DNA of 40,059 bases from Mycolicibacter icosiumassiliensis (lineage in GTDB: Bacteria; Actinomycetota; Actinomycetes; Mycobacteriales; Mycobacteriaceae), in the NCBI RefSeq assembly GCF_900078685.2, contig NZ_LT546166.1:3604962-3645020 (forward strand), written 5' to 3'. Positions within the stretch are counted from its first letter, which is position 1. Each line of letters begins with the position of its first letter. A program made the position numbers and the translations under genes. The notes beneath the pieces are model-generated. The model saw only the letters and a list, made by a program, of their open reading frames with translations. It had not been told where the DNA came from and ran no database searches. Shown here piece by piece: positions 16,505 to 24,365 of the stretch.

Positions 16505-16704
16505 GCGCCGCCCCTCCCATCGCTGCGCTGTGCTGTTCGGGGCATCAACCCGCCTCACTGCGACGCTACGGACAGATGGTGTCGGGAACAACTCGGATCG
16601 CCGTGGCGCTGTTCGCTGCGGGATGGTGATGGCGGCCGTTGAAACGGGTAAATAACACCCAGCGCGTTAGCCTGAAGACCACCCAGTCGAAACGGGAGGC
16701 AACC

Positions 16705-17493
16705 ATGGGCATCTTTCGGCGGCGACGGTCGGCGCAGGCTCCGGCGCCGACCTTCGACGAGGAGACACCCACCATGTCGGCCAGGGTGTTGGCGCGGGTC
16801 ATCGAGCGCAGCGAGCGAGTACAGGGTCCGGCGGTGCGCGCCTACGTGGAGCGCCTGCGGCGCAGCGATCCCGATGCCGACCCGGCCCAGGTCATCGCCA
16901 AGCTGGAGAAGCGTTACCTGGCCGCTGCGACGGCCAGCGGCGCCGCGGTGGGCGCCACCGCGGCAGTGCCGGCGATCGGCACCCTGATGGCGCTGTCGGC
17001 GGTTGCCGGGGAGACCGCGGTCTTCCTGGAGGCCACCGCATTCTTCGTGCTGTCCGTCGCGGAGGTCCACGGCATTCCCGTGGACAACCGGGATCGGCGC
17101 CGCGCGCTGGTGCTGGCGGTGTTGGTGGGTGACCAGGGCAAGGGTGCGCTCGCCGACCTGCTGGGCCCGGGCCGCACCAGCGGGGCGTGGCTTGCCGAAG
17201 GTTCTGTGGGTGTCGCCGCGCTGCCGCTCCCGGCGGTCAAGGAGTTGAATTCCCGGTTGCTGCGGTACTTCGTCAAGCGCTTCACCCTGCGCCGCGGGGC
17301 GCTGGCGTTCGGCAAGCTGTTGCCGGTGGGCCTGGGGGCTGTGATCGGCGCCATCGGGAACCGGTTGATGGGCAAGAAGATCATCGGCAATGCCCGTAAG
17401 GCGTTCGGCACGCCCGCCCGCCGCTGGCCGGTGAACTTGCACTTGGTGCCGGCCCTGCAGGACGGCCCAGGCTCTCCAGCCCACTCCGCATAA
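16705..17493 (+). CDS. Membrane protein of unknown function (Rv1249c-like), 262 aa
   Basis: The ATG at 16705 is preceded by GGGAGG at 16694-16699; the frame is open to 16639 but this is the best start. The sequence begins MGIFRRRRSAQAP, followed by a helical region (MSARVLARVIERSERVQGPA, then VRAYVERLRR). A hydrophobic Ala/Gly-rich hairpin comes next (ATASGAAVGATAAVPAIGTL, MALSAVAGETAVFLEATAFF), then VHGIPVDNRDRRRALVLAVL. Last is a glycine-rich segment with a basic Lys/Arg-rich end (PVGLGAVIGAIGNRLMGKKI). It lies upstream of kgd on the same strand, as Rv1249c does in M. tuberculosis, 138 bp before the kgd start. No enzymatic motif was recognised. Confidence 0.85.
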   Translation: MGIFRRRRSAQAPAPTFDEETPTMSARVLARVIERSERVQGPAVRAYVERLRRSDPDADPAQVIAKLEKRYLAAATASGAAVGATAAVPAIGTLMALSAVAGETAVFLEATAFFVLSVAEVHGIPVDNRDRRRALVLAVLVGDQGKGALADLLGPGRTSGAWLAEGSVGVAALPLPAVKELNSRLLRYFVKRFTLRRGALAFGKLLPVGLGAVIGAIGNRLMGKKIIGNARKAFGTPARRWPVNLHLVPALQDGPGSPAHSA

Positions 17494-17631
17494 CCGTCGG
17501 CGGGATCGGGGTCGGCGAACAATCGGCCGCGAGCCTGGCGGAATATCTCCGAGGGGCTAGCCTTTATGAGGCAGGCGGGCGCGGGCGCAAGTGCCACGCC
17601 GAACGACCAGGAATCGAGGCGAGACGCTGTC

Positions 17632-20600
17632 GTGAGCGGTATGAGTTCACCCTTCGGTCAGAACGAGTGGCTAGTCGAGGAGATGTACCGCAAATTCCGC
17701 GAGGATCCCTCCTCGGTGGATCCGAGCTGGCACGAGTTCCTGGCCGACTACTCCCCCGATGCGCAACCGGCGGCAGTGGTCAAGAATATGTCCACCTCCC
17801 TGGAGGTGCCGACGGCGACCAGCGTGCGCGCCGTGCCGGCCAAGCTGATGATCGACAACCGCATCGTCATCAACAACCAGCTCAAGCGGACCCGCGGCGG
17901 CAAGATCTCGTTCACCCATCTGCTGGGTTACGCGATCGTGCAGGCGGTCAAGCAGTTTCCCAACATGAATCGGCATTTCGCCGAGGTCGACGGCAAGCCG
18001 AACGCCGTCACGCCCGCGCACACCAACCTGGGGCTGGCCATCGACCTGCAGGGTGCCGGCGGGAAGCGTTCCCTGGTGGTGGCTGCCATCAAGGGCTCCG
18101 AATCGCTGCGCTTCGCGCAGTTCGTCGACGCCTACGAAGACATCGTGCGTCGGGCCCGGGACGGCAAGCTGACCGCCGAGGACTTCGCCGGCGTGACGAT
18201 CTCGCTGACCAACCCCGGCACCATCGGCACCGTGCACTCGGTGCCCCGGCTGATGGCCGGGCAGGGCGCGATCATCGGCGTCGGCGCGATGGAATACCCC
18301 GCCGAGTTCCAGGGCGCCAGCGAGCAGCGCATTGCCGAACTCGGTGTCGGCAAGGTGATCACCCTCACCTCGACCTACGACCACCGCATCATCCAGGGCG
18401 CCGAATCGGGCGACTTCCTGCGCACCGTGCACGAGATGCTGCTGTCGGACGCGTTCTGGGACGAGATCTTCTTCGAGCTGTCCATCCCCTACGAGCCGGT
18501 GCGGTGGCGCACGGACAACCCGGACTCGGTCGTCGACAAGAACGCTCGCGTCGTCGAGCTGATCGCCGCCTACCGCAACCGCGGCCACCTGATGGCCGAC
18601 ATCGACCCGCTGCGCCTGGACAACACCCGATTCCGCAGCCACCCCGACCTGGACGTGCAGAGCCACGGCCTGACGTTGTGGGACCTGGACCGGGAATTCA
18701 AAGTCAACGGCCTGCCCGGCGGCGCCACCCGCAAGCTGCGCGAGATCCTGTCGGTGCTGCGCGACGCCTACTGCCGCCACGTCGGCGTGGAGTACACCCA
18801 CATCCTCGAGCCCGAGCAGCAGCAGTGGCTGCAGGAGCGCATCGAGGTCAAGCACGTCAAACCGACTGTGGCGCAGCAGAAGTACATTCTGAGCAAGCTC
18901 AACGCCGCCGAGGCGTTCGAAAGCTTCCTGCAGACCAAGTACGTCGGCCAGAAGCGGTTCTCCCTGGAGGGCGCCGAGACCGTCATCCCGATGATGGACG
19001 CCGCCATCGACCAGTGCGCCGAACACGGCCTCGACGAGGTTGTCATCGGGATGCCGCACCGCGGCCGGCTCAACGTGTTGGCCAACATCGTCGGCAAGCC
19101 CTACTCGCAGATCTTCACCGAGTTCGAGGGCAACCTGAACCCGGCCGAGGCGCACGGCTCCGGCGACGTCAAGTACCACCTGGGTGCCACCGGGGTGTAC
19201 CTACAGATGTTCGGCGACAATGACATTCAGGTGTCGCTGACCGCCAACCCGTCACACCTGGAGGCCGTCGACCCGGTGCTCGAGGGCCTGGTCCGGTCCC
19301 GCCAGGACCTGCTGGGTCGGGGCGCCCTGGGCACCGACGAAGACCCGCCGTTCTCGGTGGTGCCGATGATGCTGCACGGCGACGCCGCGTTCGCCGGCCA
19401 GGGTGTGGTGGCCGAGACGCTGAACATGGCGCTGCTGCCGGGCTACCGGGTCGGCGGCACCATCCACATCGTGGTCAACAACCAGATCGGTTTCACCACA
19501 GCGCCGGATTACTCGCGTTCCAGCGAGTACTGCACCGACGTGGCCAAGATGATCGGTGCGCCGATCTTCCACGTCAACGGCGACGACCCGGAGGCGTGCG
19601 ACTGGGTGGCCCGGTTGGCGGTGGACTTCCGGCAGAAGTTCCACAAGGACGTCATCATCGACATGCTGTGCTACCGCCGTCGCGGGCACAACGAGGGCGA
19701 CGACCCGTCGATGACCAATCCGTACATGTACGACGTGATCGGCACCAAGAGCGGCGTCCGCAAGAGCTACACCGAAGACCTGATCGGCCGCGGCGACATC
19801 TCGATGAAGGAGGCCGAGGACGCACTGCGCGACTACCACGGCCAGCTGGAGCGGGTGTTCAACGAGATCCGCGAACTGGAGAAGCATGCCGCGCTGCCCA
19901 GCGAGTCGGTGGAGTCCGAGCAGCAAGTGCCGCGCGGCCTGAACACCGCGGTCGACAAGGCGATGCTGGCCCGCATCGGCGATGCATTCATGGCGATCCC
20001 CGAGGGCTTCACCGTGCATCCGCGCGTACTTCCGGTGCTGGAGCGACGCCGCGAGATGGCGTACGAGGGCAAGGTGGACTGGGCGTTCGGCGAGCTGCTG
20101 GCACTGGGCTCGCTGGTCGCCGAAGGCAAGCTGATCCGGTTGTCCGGGCAGGACACCCGCCGAGGCACCTTCTCGCAGCGCCACTCGATAATCATCGACC
20201 AGGCCAACGGCGCGGAGTTCAGCCCGTTGCAGCTGCTGGCCACCAACGCCGACGGCACCCCGACCGGCGGCAAGTTCCTGGTCTACGACTCACCACTGTC
20301 CGAATATGCCGCGGTTGGGTTCGAGTACGGCTACACCGTCGGCAACCCGGACGCACTGGTGTTGTGGGAGGCGCAGTTCGGCGACTTCGTCAACGGCGCC
20401 CAGTCGATCATCGACGAGTTCATCAGCTCCGGCGAGGCCAAGTGGGGCCAGCTGTCCAACGTGGTGCTGCTGCTGCCGCACGGCCATGAGGGCCAGGGCC
20501 CCGACCACACCTCCGGGCGCATCGAGCGGTTCCTGCAGCTGTGGGCGGAGGGCTCGATGACGATCGCGATGCCCTCGACCCCGTCGAACTACTTCCACCT

Positions 20601-21132
20601 GTTGCGCCGCCATGCCCTCGACGGGATCCAGCGGCCGCTGATCGTGTTCACCCCGAAGTCGATGCTGCGCAACAAGGCGGCGATCAGCGACGTCAAGGAC
20701 TTCACCGACGTCAAGTTCCGCTCGGTGCTCGAAGAACCCACCTACGAAGACGGCGTGGGCGACCGCAGCAAGGTCACCCGGGTGTTGCTGACCAGCGGCA
20801 AGCTCTATTACGAGCTGGTCGCGCGGAAGGCCAAGGACGGCCGTGACGACATCGCGATCGTGCGGATCGAACAGCTGGCCCCGCTGCCCAAACGCCGCCT
20901 CGCCGAGACCCTGGACCGCTACCCGAACGCGACAGAGTTCTTCTGGGTGCAGGAGGAGCCGGCCAACCAGGGGGCGTGGCCGCGGTTCGGGCTGGAGCTG
21001 CCGGAGCTGTTGCCGGAGAAGCTGACCGGGGTCAAGCGGATCTCGCGCCGCGCCATGTCGGCGCCGTCATCGGGGTCGTCGAAGGTGCATGCGGTCGAGC
21101 AGCAGGAGATCATCGACTCGGCATTCGGCTAA
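17632..21132 (+). CDS. kgd: Multifunctional 2-oxoglutarate dehydrogenase/decarboxylase Kgd (SucA-like), linker missing, 1166 aa
   Basis: TCA-cycle enzyme combining an E2-type succinyltransferase domain and a thiamine-diphosphate E1 domain; also 2-oxoglutarate decarboxylase and HOA synthase. The GTG at 17632 gives MSGMSSPFGQNEWLVEEMYR, the N-terminal segment of the family. The acyltransferase domain (about residues 60-290) has KRTRGGKISFTHLLGYAIVQ and the active-site His in TSTYDHRIIQGAESGDFL. The E1 domain has HRGRLNVLANIVGKPYSQIF, GDAAFAGQGVVAET and IVVNNQIGFTTAPDYSRSSE. The oddity is at residues 43-48: YSPDAQPAAVVKNM passes directly from the N-terminal segment to the E2 domain. The Pro/Ala-rich linker of roughly 65-70 residues found in other mycobacterial Kgd (about 1230 aa) is absent, though the frame is kept. 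A hairpin terminator follows the stop. Confidence 0.96.
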   Translation: MSGMSSPFGQNEWLVEEMYRKFREDPSSVDPSWHEFLADYSPDAQPAAVVKNMSTSLEVPTATSVRAVPAKLMIDNRIVINNQLKRTRGGKISFTHLLGYAIVQAVKQFPNMNRHFAEVDGKPNAVTPAHTNLGLAIDLQGAGGKRSLVVAAIKGSESLRFAQFVDAYEDIVRRARDGKLTAEDFAGVTISLTNPGTIGTVHSVPRLMAGQGAIIGVGAMEYPAEFQGASEQRIAELGVGKVITLTSTYDHRIIQGAESGDFLRTVHEMLLSDAFWDEIFFELSIPYEPVRWRTDNPDSVVDKNARVVELIAAYRNRGHLMADIDPLRLDNTRFRSHPDLDVQSHGLTLWDLDREFKVNGLPGGATRKLREILSVLRDAYCRHVGVEYTHILEPEQQQWLQERIEVKHVKPTVAQQKYILSKLNAAEAFESFLQTKYVGQKRFSLEGAETVIPMMDAAIDQCAEHGLDEVVIGMPHRGRLNVLANIVGKPYSQIFTEFEGNLNPAEAHGSGDVKYHLGATGVYLQMFGDNDIQVSLTANPSHLEAVDPVLEGLVRSRQDLLGRGALGTDEDPPFSVVPMMLHGDAAFAGQGVVAETLNMALLPGYRVGGTIHIVVNNQIGFTTAPDYSRSSEYCTDVAKMIGAPIFHVNGDDPEACDWVARLAVDFRQKFHKDVIIDMLCYRRRGHNEGDDPSMTNPYMYDVIGTKSGVRKSYTEDLIGRGDISMKEAEDALRDYHGQLERVFNEIRELEKHAALPSESVESEQQVPRGLNTAVDKAMLARIGDAFMAIPEGFTVHPRVLPVLERRREMAYEGKVDWAFGELLALGSLVAEGKLIRLSGQDTRRGTFSQRHSIIIDQANGAEFSPLQLLATNADGTPTGGKFLVYDSPLSEYAAVGFEYGYTVGNPDALVLWEAQFGDFVNGAQSIIDEFISSGEAKWGQLSNVVLLLPHGHEGQGPDHTSGRIERFLQLWAEGSMTIAMPSTPSNYFHLLRRHALDGIQRPLIVFTPKSMLRNKAAISDVKDFTDVKFRSVLEEPTYEDGVGDRSKVTRVLLTSGKLYYELVARKAKDGRDDIAIVRIEQLAPLPKRRLAETLDRYPNATEFFWVQEEPANQGAWPRFGLELPELLPEKLTGVKRISRRAMSAPSSGSSKVHAVEQQEIIDSAFG

Positions 21133-21138
21133 CCGCTG

Positions 21139-21166
21139 GCGCGCTGAGGGGTACCCCCCAGCGCGC
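21139..21166 (+). terminator. GC-rich hairpin after kgd
   Basis: GCGCGCTG (21139-21146) and CAGCGCGC (21159-21166) are perfect complements. Inside them GGGG and CCCC pair around TA, with one A/C mismatch between the two stems. It begins 6 bp after the kgd stop. No U-tract follows, as is usual for mycobacterial terminators. Confidence 0.7.
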
Positions 21167-21236
21167 GAGGGGGCATGTCTGCACACGACACGCCGCGTCG
21201 AGCTGAGCAACTACGCACGCTCGCCGAGGGCAGTTA

Positions 21237-21259
21237 ATCCGGTACCGACGGTACCGGAT
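21237..21259. promoter_or_regulatory. 23-bp perfect palindrome overlapping the SDR promoter
   Basis: ATCCGGTACC-GAC-GGTACCGGAT (10-3-10) ends where a TANNNT -10-like hexamer TAAGCT (21259-21264) begins, 31 bp before the SDR start codon at 21296. Arm length and symmetry fit a dimeric repressor operator (TetR style). No regulator gene is adjacent. Confidence 0.6.
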
Positions 21260-21295
21260 AAGCTCGGGTGTTCCACCGACCGTTGGGGAGAGCAC

Positions 21296-22120
21296 ATGCA
21301 GGGATTCGCCGGGAAAGTCGCCGTCGTCACCGGTGCCGGTTCGGGTATCGGTCAAGCGCTGGCCATCGAGCTAGCCCGCGCGGGAGCGCAGCTGGCGATC
21401 AGCGACGTCGACACCGAGGGGCTCGCCCAAACCGAGCGGCGGCTGACCGCCCTGGGCGTACGGGTCAAGGCCGACCGCCTCGACGTCACCGAGCGGGAAG
21501 CGTTCCTCGCCTACGCCGAAGAGGTCAAAGAGCACTTCGGCAAGGTCAACCAGATCTACAACAACGCCGGCATCGCGTTCAGCGGCGACGTCGAGATCAG
21601 CCCGTTCAAGGACATCGAACGGGTGATGGACGTCGACTTCTGGGGCGTCGTCAACGGCACCAAGGCCTTCCTGCCGCACCTGATCGAGTCCGGCGACGGG
21701 CACGTCATCAACATCTCCAGCCTGTTCGGGCTGCTGTCCATTCCCGGCCAGGCCGCCTACAACGCGGCGAAGTTCGCTGTTCGCGGCTTCACCGAGGCGT
21801 TGAACCAGGAGATGGCCATCAACAAGCACCCGGTCAAGGTCACCACGGTGCACCCCGGCGGCATCAAGACCGCGATCGCCCGCAACGCCACCGTCGCCGA
21901 AGGGCTGGATGCCGCGGCGTTTGCCGACTTCTTCGACCGGCGGCTGGCCTCGACCAGCGCTGAAGAGGCCGCCCGGGTGATCCTCAACGGGGTCAGCAAG
22001 AACCGGGCCCGGGTGCTCATCGGAAACGACGCGCGGGTTCTCGACCTGCTGGTGCGTGTCCTGGGCTCCCGGTACCAGCGCCTGTTCTCGCTCGCCGTCC
22101 CCAAACTCAGACCACAGTAG
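21296..22120 (+). CDS. Short-chain dehydrogenase/reductase (Rv1245c-like), 274 aa
   Basis: NAD(P)-dependent oxidoreductase. The ATG at 21296 has GGGGAG upstream; the frame stretches back into kgd but those codons are not coding. Cofactor motif VVTGAGSGIGQA (TGxxxGxG) at about residues 10-21, a Rossmann acidic residue in AISDVD (suggesting NAD preference), NNAGIAFSG at about residues 85-93, catalytic Ser in VINISSLFG, and YNAAK (Tyr and Lys). The length and VHPGGIKTAIARNATV segment fit the classical SDR family and the M. tuberculosis Rv1245c product that follows kgd. The substrate is unknown. A perfect 23-bp palindrome in its promoter suggests dedicated repression. Confidence 0.92.
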   Translation: MQGFAGKVAVVTGAGSGIGQALAIELARAGAQLAISDVDTEGLAQTERRLTALGVRVKADRLDVTEREAFLAYAEEVKEHFGKVNQIYNNAGIAFSGDVEISPFKDIERVMDVDFWGVVNGTKAFLPHLIESGDGHVINISSLFGLLSIPGQAAYNAAKFAVRGFTEALNQEMAINKHPVKVTTVHPGGIKTAIARNATVAEGLDAAAFADFFDRRLASTSAEEAARVILNGVSKNRARVLIGNDARVLDLLVRVLGSRYQRLFSLAVPKLRPQ

Positions 22121-22149
22121 GAATCAGGGGCGCCCAGTGGGACTCTGGC

Positions 22150-22185
22150 GACGTGACATGGCGTGTCGCGTCGTGAGATTCTCAC
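22150..22185. terminator. Two adjacent hairpins between convergent SDR and lpqZ
   Basis: Hairpin 1 pairs GACGTGACA (22150-22158) with TGTCGCGTC (22164-22172), with one G-T pair and a 5-nt loop. Hairpin 2 is GTGAGA-T-TCTCAC (22173-22185). Being symmetric and located in the 87-bp convergent gap, they could terminate transcription from both sides. Confidence 0.5.
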
Positions 22186-22207
22186 TCGCGGCGGGCGCAC
22201 CCCTTCC

Positions 22208-23059
22208 CTAGCGCCCCAACGGGTGCTCGTCCAGGAAAGCGTCCACCACAACCTGCGGGTCGGCACCAGCGGCCACCTGTCGGCGCATGTCGATCAGGGC
22301 GTCGGTGTCCAGCACGCCGGCCACCTGATTGATCGCCAGCAGTTGGGCTTCGGTCAACTCATTGCGGCGATACAGCGGCACCACATTCTCGGCGCGCACC
22401 AACGCGGGGCGCGCGTCGGTCAGCAGTACCGCGCCCTCCGGTACGTCGGGATCGGCGGTACTGGACCATGCCGCGGTGATCTGGCGGGCCTGCAGCGCAG
22501 CGAACAGCGCTGCGTCGTCAGGGAATTCGCGCGGCTTCGCCAGCGTGCACCGGCCCACCGCATTCGGCACCCGCACGCCCGCGACACCGCCGACGGTCAA
22601 CCCGGCGCAATGCCGCACCAGCGCGGGCAGGTCGGCGGCGCCCCACGCCGTCGCGGTCGCCTTCGTCACCGCCAGCGTGGGTTTGTCCTCAGCGGTCATG
22701 GCGTAGTCACCGACCGCCAGGCCCTCCGGCAGCGCGCCGGCCAACGCCCAGTAGACCGCGCGATCGGAGCGCGCCGCGGAATCGCGGGCGAACATCGCCA
22801 GGAAGCGGCCGGTGAAACCGGGAACGACAGTCAACTCCCCCGCATCCAGCCCGGCTACCGGGTCGGCGACGGCCTCAAGGCGCACCGCGGCACCGGTACC
22901 GCGCAGGGCGCTCGCATACAGATGGCCCAGGACCTGCGACTGCGGATCCGGCGACATTCCCACGCGCACCGGCGGCGGCCCCGGATGGGCACCACAACCG
23001 GCAATCAGCACGGCCGCCCAACCGAGCGCCAGGCGGCGCAGGTGATGTCGCCTGGGCAC
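22208..23059 (-). CDS. lpqZ: Lipoprotein LpqZ, OpuAC-type solute-binding protein, 283 aa
   Basis: Membrane-anchored substrate-binding protein. The N terminus MPRRHHLRRLALGWAAVLIAGC is a lipoprotein signal with lipobox LIAGC (Cys about residue 22). The mature part resembles glycine-betaine/choline-type binding domains (OpuAC family): VRVGMSPDPQSQVLGHLYAS, LEAVADPVAGLDAGELTVVP, PNAVGRCTLAKPREFPDDAA, VLLTDARPALVRAENVVPLY. The start ATG is 8 bp after the mez stop, so the two are probably cotranscribed. No ABC permease or ATPase is adjacent, so its partner transporter is unknown. Matches M. tuberculosis Rv1244 by memory. Confidence 0.9.
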   Translation of the reverse strand: MPRRHHLRRLALGWAAVLIAGCGAHPGPPPVRVGMSPDPQSQVLGHLYASALRGTGAAVRLEAVADPVAGLDAGELTVVPGFTGRFLAMFARDSAARSDRAVYWALAGALPEGLAVGDYAMTAEDKPTLAVTKATATAWGAADLPALVRHCAGLTVGGVAGVRVPNAVGRCTLAKPREFPDDAALFAALQARQITAAWSSTADPDVPEGAVLLTDARPALVRAENVVPLYRRNELTEAQLLAINQVAGVLDTDALIDMRRQVAAGADPQVVVDAFLDEHPLGR

Positions 23060-23067
23060 CGTGCGCT

Positions 23068-24285
23068 CTACGACGCGGAGTCGGCGGCTGCCGCGACGGC
23101 CGCCGCGACGGCCGGCTCGACCCGGGGGTCCAGCGGGCTGGGCACGATACGGTCTGGGGCCAGTTCGTCGGCGACGACGGAGAAAATCGCCTCTGCGGCA
23201 GCCAACTTCATCTCCTCGGTGATGCGGCGCGCACCGGCGTCCAGCGCACCACGGAACACGCCCGGGAAGGCCAGCACATTGTTGATCTGGTTGGGGAAGT
23301 CGCTGCGGCCGGTCGCCACCACCGCCGCGTACTTGGCCGCCAGGTCCGGGTGGATCTCCGGGTCGGGGTTCGACAGTGCGAACACCACCCCACCCGGAGC
23401 CATCGACGCGATCAGCTCCTCGGGCACCACCCCGCCGGACGCACCGAGGAAGACGTCGGCACCTTCCAGGGCCTCGGCCAAGCCGCCGGTCAGACCACGC
23501 GGATTGGTCCGCTGCGCCAACTCGAGCTTGACGTCGTTCATGCCGGAGCGCTCCGGATGCAGCACGCCCTGCGAATCGAGCACGATCATCTCCGAGATGC
23601 CCCGCGAGAGCAGGATGTTCGCGCAGGCCACACCCGCGGCACCGGCACCGGAAACCACCACCCGCAGCGAGGCGATGTCGCGGTCGAGCACCTTGGCCGC
23701 ACCCAGCAGGGCGGCCAACGCCACGATCGCGGTGCCGTGCTGGTCGTCATGCATCACCGGGCAGTCCAGCGCCTCGATCACCCGCCGCTCGATTTCGAAG
23801 CACCGCGGCGCGGAGATGTCCTCCAGATTGACCGCCCCGAACGACGGGCGCAGCCGCACCAGCGTCTCGACGATCTCGTCCGGATCCTTGGTGTCCAACA
23901 CGATCGGAATGGAGTCCAGGCCGGCGAATGTCTTGAACAGCGCGGCCTTGCCTTCCATCACCGGCAGCGACGCCGTCGGCCCGAGGTCACCCAGCCCGAG
24001 CACCGACGTACCGTCGCTGACCACGGCCACCAGGCGGTGCGCCCAGGTGTAGCGGGCCGCCAGCGTGTGGTCCGCGGCGATCGCGCGACTGACCTGCGCC
24101 ACACCCGGGGTGTAGGCGATCGACAATGCGCGTTGGCTGTCCAGCGGAGTTTTGAGGTCGACGGAGATCTTCCCGCCCGTGTGGGCTTCGAAGATCTCTT
24201 CGTCTCCGATGACGATCGGCGAGCTGTTCATCGCAAGGTTCTCGGGCATCGATAGTCCAGGGTACTGCGCTGGTTTTGCATTCAT
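23068..24285 (-). CDS. NAD(P)-dependent malic enzyme, short form, about 405 aa
   Basis: Oxidative decarboxylation of malate to pyruvate. Motifs in order: EEIFEAHTGGKISV, LSIAYTPGVAQVSRAI (catalytic Tyr), GLGDLGPTASLPVMEGKAAL (catalytic Lys), VNLEDISAPRCFEIERR (metal Glu/Asp), MHDDQHGTA (metal Asp), the Rossmann loop VVSGAGAAGVACANILLSRG, and ALSNPDPEIHPD. There is no phosphotransacetylase domain, so it is the short bacterial type, not the long MaeB. The start is uncertain: ATG at 24285, ATG at 24249 and ATG at 24231 are in frame and none has a clear Shine-Dalgarno; a TTG exists at 24306. M. tuberculosis does not have a malic enzyme at this locus as far as I recall, so it is a local difference. 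Confidence 0.93.
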   Translation of the reverse strand: MNAKPAQYPGLSMPENLAMNSSPIVIGDEEIFEAHTGGKISVDLKTPLDSQRALSIAYTPGVAQVSRAIAADHTLAARYTWAHRLVAVVSDGTSVLGLGDLGPTASLPVMEGKAALFKTFAGLDSIPIVLDTKDPDEIVETLVRLRPSFGAVNLEDISAPRCFEIERRVIEALDCPVMHDDQHGTAIVALAALLGAAKVLDRDIASLRVVVSGAGAAGVACANILLSRGISEMIVLDSQGVLHPERSGMNDVKLELAQRTNPRGLTGGLAEALEGADVFLGASGGVVPEELIASMAPGGVVFALSNPDPEIHPDLAAKYAAVVATGRSDFPNQINNVLAFPGVFRGALDAGARRITEEMKLAAAEAIFSVVADELAPDRIVPSPLDPRVEPAVAAAVAAAADSAS

Positions 24286-24365
24286 TCGGTCGGCTGGGGC
24301 AGCCAATGCATTCCGCGTGCGCAGCTACGCGCTTTCGCTGATGTTTTGCCGACCTTCCAGGTCGC

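Noticed and set aside
17671..19179. 502-codon open frame antisense to kgd
   Set aside because: Fully inside a highly conserved enzyme gene; typical GC-rich antisense opening without protein-like features.
21133..21295. RelBE-type toxin-antitoxin pair expected from M. tuberculosis synteny (Rv1247c/Rv1246c)
   Set aside because: The kgd-SDR gap has only a hairpin and a palindrome; no small genes are present.
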